Source of the DNA: Euryodendron excelsum
Taxonomy: Eukaryota > Streptophyta > Magnoliopsida > Ericales > Pentaphylacaceae
NCBI GenBank assembly: GCA_033060915.1
Contig: CM065378.1
Span: forward strand, 3,777,001 to 3,841,000
Length of the DNA stretch: 64,000 nucleotides
Reading direction: 5' to 3'
The position numbers and the translations under genes are program-made. Positions 34,335 to 46,596 of the stretch are shown piece after piece. Position 1 is the stretch's first letter; each line of letters opens with the position of its first letter. The notes below the pieces were generated by a model. It did no database searches. It worked only from the letters and a program-made list of their open reading frames with translations, and was not told the DNA's origin.

Positions 34335-34725
34335 AATAACAAAACTTAAGATTAATGGAAGTTCTAGAGGCAACTCAGGATCTACAAGCTTCGAAGGGCT
34401 GTTCAGAAATGAAGGAGGAAGATAGATTCTTGGATATATGGAGAAGCTTGTTGACTACACTGGCATGGAAGCCGAAATTTGGGACATATGCAGAGGGCTA
34501 ACTGTTATGTTGGAAAAAAGGATGACTGAGGTGGTGATAGAAATAGACTCTAAGGAAGCTGTAAAACCCATACAGGAGGAGTCAGCAAAAACTTTCCTAT
34601 AAGAGCTCTTGTTGAAAACTCCAGATACGTCTTGAGAAACTGCAAGACACCATACAACACATCGAAAGAGGGGGAAGTCAATGTCATGATAAGCTAGCAA
34701 ACATGGGAAATGATCAGTTGAAAAG
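34335..34725 (+). pseudogene. RNase H-like domain fragment of a LINE-type reverse transcriptase (RVT_3), broken
   Basis: Plus-strand translation gives the plant RVT_3/RNase H signature: an INGSSRGNSG segment, then EGG-stop-ILGYMEKL, MEAEIWDICRGL and EVVIEIDSKEAV. The catalytic acids correspond to Asn (normally Asp) in INGSS, Glu in MEAEIW and Asp in EIDSKEA. One in-frame TAG replaces the usual Trp near 34428, and a frameshift or TAA occurs near 34600. It is therefore a dead 3' piece of a non-LTR element or a related stand-alone RNase H. A T-rich then A-rich tail follows at 34725-34775. Confidence 0.7.
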
Positions 34726-34775
34726 ACTAATTATTTCTTTGTTTGTATTTTCTTTCTAAAGGAATAAAAAAAGAT

Positions 34776-35310
34776 ATGACAAGTGACTTTGTTTAAATAG
34801 CTTGAAACCTGCTATCTTGAATATTTGCATCTTTTGAAACATGACCAAAGTGATTCAACCGTTGGTGCAATCTTGATTAAAACTTTGTTAGACGTTCGGC
34901 AAAATTTTATTTGTCTGTAACGGCGTGATATTCTTGAATGCTGATGACATGTAACTATTAATAATTGGCTAAAATTTTACGTTCCTACGAGAACAATTTT
35001 TCAACCCTGTATTTCCATCAATGAAGCCTCAACATCTGGGCAACTTCACATGACCCAAATTGGCTAACCCCTTCTGTTCAAAACACCTTTTATAGAGGTC
35101 AAGATTTCCATCATAAAACTAGTTTATTTTTTCTGTGTGTCTGAGAAGCACAAGCTGTTAACAACCCACCAAACCAGGTTAAGTACGCATTGGGCTGCAA
35201 AACTCAAAATAACACACCTGAAATGGGCTAGTCTTGCCATTAACTTAAAATCATATTCACAACGTGACTGAGGCCCACAATTGAAGTACTCCAGGCCCCC
35301 CCACTCGGGC
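34776..35310. other. Intergenic DNA, no gene recognised
   Basis: Only short frames without similarity are present. No boundary repeats were identified. Confidence 0.4.
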
Positions 35311-36075
35311 ATGGACGAAGCTGCGTATAGGGCTGCAAAACGAACTAAATACTCAAGCTTGGTTTGCGTTTGGCTTATTAAAAGCTCGTTTGAGCTTAAC
35401 TAGTTATATAAACAACCCAAACTTGAACACATTTTAAATTTTTTAATTTTTTGAGCTTGCCTTGAACTCCGCTCAATATGATTATATATAATAAAAAATT
35501 CAAGCAACTCGAGCTCAACTTGAAATTTTAAACAAGCCTTGAATACATTTTCAAGCTTGTCAAAGTTTTCAAACCAAACTTAAATAACTCACTACTAGGC
35601 TTTGGTCGGCTCGACTTATTTATAGCTTTAGTTACATATAATCTAAGGGGCCCATGATCCCCCTAATATTCAAAACGATCTATTATATGCAATAAAATTT
35701 AGGCCCAAAAAATCTTACATAATAAACTAGCCCACTTAATGTTTAAAAAAAAACTCTATACATTTAGTATAGAATCAAGACCTAAACAAATTTTACACAA
35801 CAAAATAGCTCTTTTCTGTGTAATTTAGATTGTGGTCCATTTTTATTTTTTTTTTGCTATATAGTCTTATTTTTATTGGTTTTGTAGTTTGATTTGTCCA
35901 TGGCCCAATGTCTATGGTTAACCATACCTAAAGGGCAAAACTTAGAAAAAAAGAAAACAAAAAAAACATAACTCTCCATTTTGTATTTTGTCTGGAGTCT
36001 ATAGATCAACACTATCAACAACTTCTATTTTACCTTCACCCTCTAAAATGAAATCTTGGTTTCGTCCTTGGCCCA
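35311..36075. mobile_element. Probable non-autonomous DNA transposon, GGACGAAG family relative
   Basis: GGACGAAGCTG lies near 35313 and its inverse TTTCGTCC near 36061. Inside, the first 300 bp is rich in ACTCAAGCTTGG/GAGCTTAACT words, typical of a second nested MITE. Boundaries and duplications were not resolved, so the call rests on the terminal words and AT-rich interior. Confidence 0.35.
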
Positions 36076-37330
36076 TGCCCATGGGATTGAGGGAAAATCA
36101 TCAAACCATCATTGTATGATACTTATGCATACAGAATTAACTATCATACAACGATTCATAGTCACATATATACATACATATACATATAAATATATATATA
36201 TATATATATCCCACTTTGGTTGCTGATATAGTTTTGAAAGAGTAGGGTCTTTGACCCATGGCCTCCTTTGCAAAAGTGGCAGTATATCCTTAGCCTTGTG
36301 GCTATTTGTATGTTCTATTTTTAATTGCAAGATTTGACTGAAGAAAGCAATGGCACCTACTTTTGTTTGTAACTTTATTATCATCCAATGAAGGCTAGCT
36401 AGAACAATCATATTAGTAAAATAAGAAAAAGTGAAAACAGGGATTCAAAGGTCCTCCAAATTGAGAAAGGCTAGGTTCTTTATTGGTTTGACAAGGAAAA
36501 TAAGCATTAGATGCAATCGATTTTCAATTGGAATCACTTCACAAATGTTGGCTATTTATTGGAGGAACTAATCTCCTGGGACACCTAATTACACTCACTA
36601 AACCCAGGCGCCGAATAATACAGGAATAAACTCGATGTGATGTCACCCATGGAAAGAATCGAATTTGTCAACTTTAGGAACTAAGTGAGCGTCCCAAGCC
36701 AATAGTTAGGGGTCGTGGATATCAAAACTTAGATACACTTCAATTTCAGTGCATTTTAAGACTTCATTGTGAGTGATGCAAACTAAATCTACCAATTATA
36801 GCCATAATCAATAAATAAGATCAACTATTTTTGACAGGGACTCCGTTTGGTTGATGAATTTTGAATGCAAAGGAAAGAAAAAAAAAAAAGTAGTTTTCCT
36901 TATTTGGTTGTCATGGAAAACGGGGAGGACAATAAAACAGTAAAACACAATGAAAGTTAAAAAGTAACTTTTAATTTAAATTTTCACTTTAAGAGAGAGA
37001 ATTAAGATCATGTTGAATCTTTCAAGGCTTGATTGACTTAAAGAAGAAAGAATTTTGTAGCATAAGACCAAAAGAGTTGCGTGAATGGTGGGATCTTTCA
37101 GAGACATGCAATAGCTGCAAAAGGTCACCAGTGCCCTTAGATAGGCATTTCAAAGGGTCCTCAGCTTAAATACTAGACCTAAGTACTTTCATTCATTCTT
37201 TTTTCTTTTTTTTATTTGTTTGCTTTTTTCAAACTTTTCCTTTTACTTGAAACGTATTTGTTTTTCCTTAAGCGAAAACAACAAATAATGAGAAAAATGA
37301 CTTTTGTTTAGTGACTTCTGGTCGTGTCTT
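36076..37330. other. Intergenic DNA, no gene recognised
   Basis: An AT dinucleotide run lies at 36190-36209. Frames are short and lack similarity. Confidence 0.4.
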
Positions 37331-37334
37331 TCCA

Positions 37335-37915
37335 GGAACGAAGTCACGATTTCGTCTTGGGGCTCAAGAACAGCTTTATAAAAAAATTACAACTTACGAT
37401 GCAGGCTACAAATATATAAAAATTAAAAATAATATCTATTTAGTCTTAATTAAAATATAATATAAAGATACCAACAAAATTAATTTTTTGATACATATTA
37501 AGTGTATTATCAATCAAAGTTTGAAGAGCTGTGAGAAAACTCCAAGCCACCATATCTAACATATTGGAAGAAACTCTTTATAATGTTGGCCTGGACTCCA
37601 AATGAAAATATAGAGGTGTGATTTTTCTCCAAATTTTGGGTTAGCTCTCAATTAATTGGATATGGGATAAGTATAGGGCTTGGCCCACAGACAAAAGAAC
37701 TTACAAACAAATAATAAAAAAAAGCTTAAATGGTAAGAAAAAAGGGTCCTAATATAAATTACATACGAAAATGTCTATTTTATTATATAATTTTTTTTGC
37801 CTTAATAGTATACAAATAATTAATATTAAGGGGCCACTTTACTACGTAAAATTTTTTGAGTCTTAATTTATACTACATATAATGGGGTTTTCGAGCATTG
37901 GGCGATTGTTGGGGG
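37335..37915. mobile_element. Non-autonomous DNA transposon-like repeat, GGACGAAGT family, copy 2
   Basis: It shares the left end (GGAACGAAGTCACGA), TTTAGTCTTAATTAA, GTGTATTATCAATCAAAG, GGGGCCACTTTACTA and TACATATAATGGGGTTTT with the copy at 12.4-12.9 kb, in the same order. The right terminus is degraded. Confidence 0.5.
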
Positions 37916-38001
37916 AATTCATAAGTGTTTCAAGTTACATGTTTTTTTTTTTTTTTTGGTTTAAGGTATCCATTTCTTCAACTAGCTACTCTTTCAAACT
38001 T

Positions 38002-38093
38002 GTTCAGAGGTTGCGGGTCATACAGACTATGTAAACTTCATATTGTAGTTCAGAGGTTGCGGGTCATACAGACTATGTAAACTTCATATTGTA
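38002..38093. repeat. Perfect 46-bp tandem duplication
   Basis: GTTCAGAGGTTGCGGGTCAT begins at 38002 and 38048, and the complete 46-bp units are identical. The identity indicates a recent duplication or an assembly artefact. Confidence 0.9.
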
Positions 38094-40690
38094 TAAATGA
38101 TGTTTGACCAAAAAGAGATGCAGACATGAATCAAACTTGAGATGACTACATGTTTCTAGTTGGGTTAATTTTGATTCGGTGAACATGATAGAAATTTTTT
38201 GTATACAATTTGTATATATTATTTGGGTCATTGGTGGCTATATGGATTAGTTACACTATCAATTGAAAATTATTTGTTATCTACATTTGAACATATTAAT
38301 TAATAATTTTGTACCTCAAAAAGTAGAAAAAATAAATTTTAAATAAAAAAATTGCTACCACTATTAAAAATGTGTAAACCTGAATTTTTTTTTAAATTAT
38401 CACTTTGAATCTCAAATTATCTTGAAAACGATCTTTGGTGTCATCTTTAACCTTGCAATTTTTTTAGCGGACATGACGAGTGTCTATGAGAGATATTAGA
38501 GAAACTAATGCGAGGGAGGATTCAAGGCTGTTGTTATTGCGGAAACATTTATTTATTTATTTTGTTTCGTGGGGGAGTTTTTTTCTCAGTAATAATTTTA
38601 AGAAAAAGTACAAATTCCTCTGTCAACTACTAGAAAAAGAATAAACTACGTACAGGAATCACAACTGGTAGCTTTGTTACACTCATACAGAAACTGGGTT
38701 TTAGCGACTTCCATAGGACTACATATCCCTGACCCTTGGGCGTAGCCAAAAATCACCCTATACAGCTACCTCGGCCCTACTGAAATAGTGTGTGCTGGTT
38801 TTGTGGCTAGCAAAGTACACAACACTTCTACATTTAGGCACTTTTGCGGGATAAAAAAATTGAAAATAAGTAATAATATGAGATAAATAAAGTTATTATA
38901 TATTTAGTTGGAATGGAATAAGTAATATTATATTATTATATTATTAATTATAAAATTAATATTAATAGTACATTATAATAAAATATACTTATATAATATT
39001 ATTTTAATTTATTATAATAATAGTAAAAAGATAAAAATAAAAATTTTTATCTTATTTTAAGAGAAAATATGTAATATCACCTTCGTAAAATATTAAATAT
39101 CTTTCATTTTAAAAAATTACATATCTGGACAGAGATGTAGTCTAGTACCTTTTTGTGTGTCAAACATTAATTTTGTAAATCCCACAAAGTATCATCTCCA
39201 ATCCCCTCCCATCGTATTCCTCAAATAAACATGGCCCTAAAGTTTATTATATCACGTCAATGACTGAATTATTCAACGCTCTTTGACCAATATGTTTTTC
39301 TTAATTCTCTCCTCACAATACTACAATGACTATTCTTTTGCTGGGTGAATTCGGAGGTGGGTGTAGTAAATGTGTTCAAGACCCGTTTAACTAGAAGATG
39401 TCTCTTTAGAATATTTAAAAAAAAAAAAAAAAAAGAAGGAATGATGCGATGTCAACAACAACTCTTCTAAAAACTAAAGTTGTTAAAAAGAGGGGTGTTT
39501 TATTTTTTATTTCTCTTAATACTACTCACTTGCAGGCCTTTGTGCAAGAGGTGTCCACATGATTGTCTTCTGTGTTTTAAAAAAATTAATATAAGGAGGT
39601 GGTCTGTTTTGATCATGATAATTATCTATTAATAGAGGTAAGAAGGCTTTAAGACAACAGGAAGGTTACTTTATTACGAGTTTGGTATATCAATTTTAGA
39701 ACACAAAAATAAGGGAAGACTATGTACATACAATTGACTCTTTTAATACTTGTAGTGACGGAAATGTCATGCACTTATCTACTCTAATACAATCCCAACT
39801 TCTTAATTGAAAATTTTAAATACCAAGAAAGAAGTTAATTAGCGTAGTTGACCTACCCAAAAAAGAGAAGAGAAATAGAGAAAAGATGTCAATTTGGTAT
39901 ACTAGTGTTTCATTAATCCTAGTACTTGCACACTTGTACTAGCACAATGTGTGAATTGAGCACTATTTTTGCCTTTGCTTGCTAATTCATGAGTAACAAG
40001 TTTTTCTAAGACATCTTTCTAGGATCAGAAGGAACCGCTATAATGACCACTACGTGCGTTTCATTCTCTTCGATCTTATCTTTGATTGCTTTTTATGAAG
40101 TCGCACCGGGAGCTAGTGCTCAGAATTCCCAACGCAGCCTTTCCTACTCCTTCAAAGTTCATCTTGGTGTGATTTGAAGGGAAATTGCCACTAGATTAAG
40201 ATAGATGTTATAACTCCCATTCAACTTCTTAAGAATGAATATATAAAGAAGCTAAGCATTTGCCTAGTTGCTGCTACATTATGGTGGAAAAGTACAACAA
40301 TTAGAAGTTTCTCAACATAAAAATGAGCAATAATCATGGAGTATGGTGCAAGTGCTCCATTTTGCTGTTGAAAAAGTAAAGAAGGAATGTGGAATCTAAC
40401 TTTCATCACCCTAATCCTTTAATTGTGATATTCTTCTATGGCTAAACCTTTCTACTGTCCGTCAGTCCTAGTGCGTCATTTTGTAGTTGAGATGACTCCT
40501 ATTTCAAATTAATATTCCAATTGAAGTTTGTCTTAGGCCATACTTCCTTATAAGAACATTAATGTTATAATGAAATCTTTGAAATTAAGTCCTGTTCACA
40601 CCTAGGCAGAGCAGCAACTATATTATGTGATATATATATATATATATATATGTAGTCATATAATTTGCCACAGATGAAACTTGATTTGTC
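38094..40690. other. AT-rich intergenic DNA, partly MITE-derived
   Basis: About 38845-39240 has ATAAGTAATAATATGAG-type words and a strongly A/T interior, like the segment at 50.7-51.2 kb; both end near ATCCCCTCCC-like words. The rest has no recognisable feature. An AT run lies at 40629-40651. Confidence 0.35.
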
Positions 40691-40694
40691 GATA

Positions 40695-40820
40695 TAGCTA
40701 CAAACACGATCAGGCGGCTCGGCATTGCCAAAGGTGGGGCCCACAACATTGCAGGTGCTAGGGGGGCAAAGGCATGCCATTGCAAAGCCTTTGTGCCTTG
40801 GCTTAGTGCCTGCATTTGAC
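40695..40820. repeat. Hairpin-prone duplicated segment, copy 1
   Basis: GGCATTGCCAAAGGTGGGGC through TTTGTGCCTTGG is shared with 41.5-41.65 kb at about 70 percent or better by eye. Inside, CAGGTGCTA pairs with TAGTGCCTG and GCAAAGGC pairs with GCCTTTGT, giving an imperfect stem-loop of about 65 nt. There is no recognised miRNA. Confidence 0.5.
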
Positions 40821-41509
40821 CAACGTAAAGCATGGGATATGGACGATTAGTTGGGCATTTCATGGTAGGTATGATCAAGATTATGCTGGAAGGTTCAAGT
40901 CTTGACTGAGATTATGTTGAAACGTTGAAGTCTTGACTTGGAAGAAGTATATGACAAATTAGGCCAGTTCATTTGGCCAAATTCTTATTCTTCCTAGATA
41001 TGATCAATATTATGCCGGAAGGTTCAAGTCTTGACTAAGATTAGGTGGGTCAAGAGTTTGAACCTGATTTCATTCCCGACTCTAATCTTTTCTGTTATAT
41101 ATTTCGATGAATCAAAAAAAAATAAAAAGAAGACGATACCAAATTGTATGACTAAGCCCTGTTCTCACTTGTGTTTTCTTTTTTTTAATAATTTGTGGGA
41201 AAACCTTTAATAAACTATGTCCGTCAAGATTAAATTGGTAAAACGGTTTTAAAATTTATTCTCCAAAAATTTTTAAAAACTATTTCAATTTTAGAAACCA
41301 AAAATTTGAGACATTTTAAAAGTTTTTGAAACTGTTTTTATAAAAAAAATTAAAAACAATATGAAATCTTCAATAGTATCATTTTATTTTTCTCTTTTTT
41401 ATGAGAACACAAAACGTTAGAGGGTAGTATTATCTTTGTTTTCGAAAACAACAAAGCCAAAAGCGAAAAAACAACTGCAACCAAACATGAATCTTACTAA
41501 GCGAACGGT

Positions 41510-41650
41510 CCGATCAACTGTCAAGGCGATCGAACGGTTCAGCATTGCCAAAGGTGGGGACCACAACAAAGCAGCAGGGGCCAAAGGCAATGCAATTGCA
41601 GAGTCCTTTTGTGCCTTGGCCCCCTGGGTACTGAGCATACATATATGTAC
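41510..41650. repeat. Hairpin-prone duplicated segment, copy 2
   Basis: This has the same block order as copy 1, but its stem is stronger: CAGGGGCCAAAGGCA faces TGCCTTGGCCCCCTG with one bulge on each side. The loop is about 24 nt. It is GC-rich in an AT-rich setting. Confidence 0.5.
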
Positions 41651-41775
41651 ATGTATATATCTGCCCTGCCCATGTGAGGAAGGATGGCAGGATATGATGA
41701 TCATCATTCAATTGAGAACAGGGGAAAGAGAAACAGACTTTTGTTGTGAAAGTGATGGGTAGAGAGCAGCTTGAC

Positions 41776-42619
41776 TAGGGCTGGCTCACCCTCTAGGGTC
41801 GCTTACGCTATCGATTTTTAAGTTCCCAAATTTTTTAAAATCTAGTAAATTTTTATATAATTTTTAAATTTTGTATTAATAAAAGACTTCTATCTAAATG
41901 AAAAAAAAAACAATCTATTAGAATAAAAAACAAGTCTAATTTTTTAAGGCCCCAAATCTTAAGACTTATCAAAGCCTTACACAGTTTTTACATCATTTAA
42001 AAAAAAAAAAAGGAGAGCTCCAATCCAAATAATAAAAAAACACTATCAAAGAAAGGGAGTCAATATCAACTAAACTAATGAACTACATAAAAAAATAAAA
42101 AATAAAAATCTGTTGCAAAAACAATGAATAAATTATTCAAATAAAAAAATTTGAAGGTCCCAAAATTAAAACAATACATGTTTAGATAAAGTTCTATATA
42201 GTTTTTACATATTTTTTTAAAAAATGCCTTAAAGGAAGTGAGAAAGAAGGCTCTTTAAAGGGAAAAAAAAAAAATGCCTAAAACCAACTACCTTGTTAAC
42301 TTGATGGAAAAAATATTGGCTTTACAAAAACATTATGCAAATAAACTTTTGTTTGAACTTCACAAAATTTTTAAAACATTACATAGTTTTAAAGGCTTTA
42401 TATAGTTTCTGTATTTTTTTTTTTTTTTTGTTAAAAGGCTTGGTCTAAATAAAAAAAAAAGACCAAAAAACTAGCGTCCTAGTTAACTTAAAAAAAACAA
42501 ACTCGGATTTGCGAAATAAAATTATTTTCAATAAATTTACATGATAATATTAAAAAATATAAAAAAAAAACTCACTTAGAATTATCGTCTTAAACATCAA
42601 ATCATGTCCAGCCGACCTG
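41776..42619. mobile_element. Non-autonomous hAT-type element, copy A (844 bp)
   Basis: It begins TAGGGCTGGCTC and ends CCAGCCGACCTG, approximately inverted, and is flanked by a perfect 8-bp duplication AGCTTGAC (41768-41775 and 42620-42627). Eight-bp duplications are the hAT hallmark. The interior is A/T-rich and contains several degenerate repeats of an AAGGC...CCTTACATAGTTTTTACAT unit. No transposase is encoded. Confidence 0.8.
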
Positions 42620-42627
42620 AGCTTGAC

Positions 42628-44144
42628 TAGTAGCAAAAATATGCACATGGCCGACACAACACAAATTCATACATACACTTTGAGTGGTGCAGGGCAGATG
42701 TTAGGTATATATATATATATAGATATAGGCAGTACCACCCCTTCTCCTCTTCCTATGCTAGACTTGTAGTACTGGACAAGATCAAACCTCACTACCTCTG
42801 TTATATAAGTGGTCCCCATGCAATCTTCCCCTTATTCCATCAAAAGATATGCCCTTTTAACTTTTAAGAAACCAACACCAACACAACTGCTACCTGTTTA
42901 AATTTCTTTGACAAAGGTAACCATCATGACATTAAAATATCCACTGGAGGGTGTTTTATTACGAATATTAAAATAAAAAAAATCCATTGTTGGAGAATAT
43001 TTGTACATAAAATTTCCTGTTTTTGTTTTAAAAAGTCATTATCATATTTTTATAATTAAAAATTATCATAATAAATTTTTTATTTTAAAATAAATAACTC
43101 TTATTTAATCTCATTATTTTGGTGATATATTTTATATAAATTTTTTAATTATATAATATCACATTTTATGCTATCAAAAAAAAAAAAAATTCCTCGTGTA
43201 CTTTATTTTCTTACATATTAATAAGCAAAATGCTATGATTAACTAATTTTTAATTCACTTTTTTATTCACAAGACACAAAGTGAATGAATCTACATGCAC
43301 TTATTAATGTGACTCACACTAAATTGTGTGCTGTGAGTAAAAAAATGAGTTGAGATTTTGGTTTATATATAACATTACTCTATTAATAATTAGACACAAA
43401 CAATGTATTCTACACGTATTTATTAGTGTGGCAAGAAAATACTATAATATAGACTACTGTGGATTTCTAATTCTTTTTCCTAGCTAATCCGATAAATTTG
43501 GAAGGGAGGATTTTTGGACTATATGATTTGGTACTTTATATATATATATATATATCAAAATGTCCATAAAGATTTTGTAAAATTCAAAAACGACACATAA
43601 AGTCAAAATTATTATAGCGTAGTGGTATGACACATGCATGAAATTTTGGAGGAAGGGGTAGATTTATGATTTTATTTTATTTTTAACATTTCTCATAAAA
43701 TAAAGATAAAACAAGAGGAAAAGCTTTGTGTTTGAAATTATCCCTTTAATCTAATATTTGGCAATGAAAATATGATTAACCCTATTGTCAAAGCAACTAA
43801 GAGTACTTTTGTAAAAGAAAAGCATAATCTTTTCAACAATTGCATGTTAGTTTAGCAAAAGCAAAAACTGCTTTCTCTTCTTTCTTTTATGTCATCTGTA
43901 AGGTTTTTATGGAAGTTTAAAGATTGACAAGTTTAAGATTTTCTACTCAGAAGATAGAAAAGCACATTAAACAATTTGCAAGGAGACCATGATTTTCAAC
44001 AAAGGGAAAATTGAAATTCTATTTATCTTCCAATGTCAAAAGGTTTTTGAATTAAAAGACCTCCATAAATTCAATCTGTACTTCATATAAAGTGGGGCTA
44101 GAGTTTTATGAAACAGTTTAAATGAATTAATGTTGAGGGTTTAT
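42628..44144. other. AT-rich intergenic DNA, no gene recognised
   Basis: AT dinucleotide runs lie at 42707-42722 and 43539-43554. No coding or boundary signal was seen. Confidence 0.4.
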
Positions 44145-44154
44145 TCTAAAAAAA

Positions 44155-44682
44155 GGTTTAATTACAAATACACCCCATGAACTATAACTCAATATTACTA
44201 TACCCCATAAATTTTAAAACGTAACAAGTTGACCCTCTGGACAACTAAATTTGTATCAATGAACTCCTCATGCTAGCAATCTATTAGAAAAATGAATGAC
44301 AAATGGTTATTTAACTTGTACATGTTAACATAAGTATAATTTTCTACCTAAATTGATTTTATATTGTTATAATAATTGCCTAATGACTTAAATGTCTCTT
44401 GAAATGACATGTAAATACAAATGCAAAATAAGAGATATTTCAGTCATTAAACAATTATTACAAAAAGAGAATGTCATTTATGTATAAAATAAACTTTTAT
44501 AAACATGAACAAGTTACATGATAATTTTTCATCTACTCTTTTAATTGATTGCTAAGATACTGCTAATACAAGGGGTGAACTGATACAAATTGATAGTTCA
44601 GGGGGTCAATTTATTACGTTTTAGAGTTTAGGAGAGTATAGTGATACTAAGTCATAATTCAGGGAGCATGCTTGTAATTAAC
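44155..44682. mobile_element. Mutator-type MITE with long inverted arms (528 bp)
   Basis: The left end GGTTTAATTACAAATAC and the right end ...TTGTAATTAAC are inverted, and the similarity extends about 130 bp inward (left CCCATGAACTATAACTCA, right GTCATAATTCAGGGAGCAT; left TTTTAAAACGTAACAAG, right ATTACGTTTTAGAGTTTA). Flanking 10-bp duplications TCTAAAAAAA (44145-44154 and 44683-44692) are exact, although A-rich. There is no coding capacity. A decayed relative lies at 24.8-25.3 kb. Confidence 0.8.
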
Positions 44683-44692
44683 TCTAAAAAAA

Positions 44693-46588
44693 ACTCAAAT
44701 GATTTATTGGCTCAAATGTTATAAGGGATTTATTTTCCTTATTTTAATTTGGTGATTGAGAACAAAGCTCTAATGGAGAACAATGCTTTTCTAGAAAATG
44801 GTTTGAGGCCAAAAATTAAAAAAAAAAAAATTGGAATGAGGATTTATGATAATAGCTAAATACCGAGTAACAAGGAGTTTAAAATACAAATTGCCAATAT
44901 TTAACCATTGCATTCTCATACTAGCTAGCTAGCTAACTCAAGCTTTTACCAGTACAACAGGGGATTCTGTAAATAAAGCTCTTTATTGTCAATTTTGGCC
45001 TTTTTTTTTCTTTTTTTTAAGTTGATGTAAGATGTGATCCACCCTTTTTCAAAAGGCTCCGTTTAGCATGTTATGCAAGTTGTTCAACTTGTTTGGACAG
45101 TTACTAATATTCGGATTGAAACTTGATTTATCAAGTAAAAAAATAAGAAAAAAAACACAATAAAATAGAAATTTTATTTTCTTTTTTCCACTCTAAATCA
45201 TTGATTCAGCGTAAAGAATCATCTACATCAAGTTATGTTGAGATTTAAAACGTCTCCCTACTAAGGTTCAGAGAGGCTACCTCAGCCTCAAAGAAGATTG
45301 GCTCACGTTTTGTTATCGTTCCCCATTAAGGGAACATTTATACCTCTCTTATTGGTGTTTTATATTCATTTCATAAGTGTCACGTCCCAAATTTTGACCC
45401 GGACAAGATCTCTACTAAAATGGGGTCAAAGAACTAAAGCTATGCGAAAAAAAAAAATTATCCAAAAAAGGCTGTGATAATAGTTTTTTTCAAAAACACA
45501 AACACAAAGCCGCCACCTACATTGAGTAAAGGTGTTTAGGTCATCTTAAGCGAAGAGACCTTTTTACGAAAAAAAAAAAAAAACTCTGGATCCTGTAGTA
45601 TCTTCAAAAGATATGATTTTTTTTATATTTTGAAAATGCAAATGTGAATTTGACCCAGAAAGCCCATTTTAGAGCGTGACTCCGCCTTTCATTCATTATG
45701 GACCTAGATTCGGTTCGGAGGTTCTATTATGAGTAGAGTAGGGAAAGTGTTGGGCACCTTTCACTGACCGAGAATTGATGCCTAATCCCTTCCATGTGAC
45801 CTTAGGTCACATTAAAGACATGTTAACGGGCTAAATTTGATCAATCCCTCAACCTTATCAATTTATACCTGTTTGGAGCCGTTATTCAAGAAAAATTTCC
45901 CATGGCATCAATCATACGAGGGATCAAGGCATTGATAGAATTTCCTAGAAGGCAAAAATACAATAACATGTCTTTTATAGCTATTGAATTAAAATTTAAA
46001 CCAATTAAAAAGTAAATACCCATATTTTAACTGGTAAAGTGGGCTAAAAAGCAGTACTTGAAGGTCAATAGTTTGAGTATCAAGTACGACAGGGGCTCGA
46101 TTTGTGTGTGAGCAAAAGATTATATAAATTTTAAAATTAGCCGAGGTACGCACAAGTTATCTTGGATGTCAAATTATAAAAAAATATAATGGTAAAAAAG
46201 TAAGGCTAGACAAGCTAGAAGGCTTGAGAAAAAGTGCGTATGAGAGAAAGTATCTCTGCCCTGATATACCTGTTTGTGTGCAATCTTTTTAAAAAAAAAA
46301 TTGTTTCCCTCATAAGGGGAGAGTGTTAAGGCTTTGATATACACTTTTGGAGTTATTTTCCAACACCTTAAACTTCTGGAACAACTTGTTGTCTAACAAG
46401 AGTAATATAGAAAATTTATTTTAGAGATGTTTGTAAAGGAAAAATCTTTCTTTAAATAGTGTTATGAACAACAGGGAGTTATATCGTTAATTTCAAATTA
46501 AGATTTTTTGTTTTGATTAATTTTTGTTCACGGTCAAGTAACAAGTTGTCAGTGACGTTTGATGGAGTCAAGGTGGAGGTTGTTATTG
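44693..46588. other. Intergenic DNA, possible SINE-like unit inside
   Basis: Around 46020-46140, ACTGGTAAAGTGGGCT followed by GGTCAATAGTTTGAGTATC has the spacing of Pol III boxes A and B of a tRNA-derived SINE, but it is degenerate and has no clear tail. The rest is AT-rich without recognisable features. Confidence 0.3.
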
Positions 46589-46596
46589 GTCACAAT

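Noticed and set aside
40695..41650. miR399 locus (shared TGCCAAAGG word)
   Set aside because: Only the first nine bases resemble miR399; the rest of the mature sequence and the precursor arrangement do not match.
41436..41762. 108-residue plus-strand protein
   Set aside because: The frame runs through the duplicated hairpin segment, and copy 1 does not preserve it.
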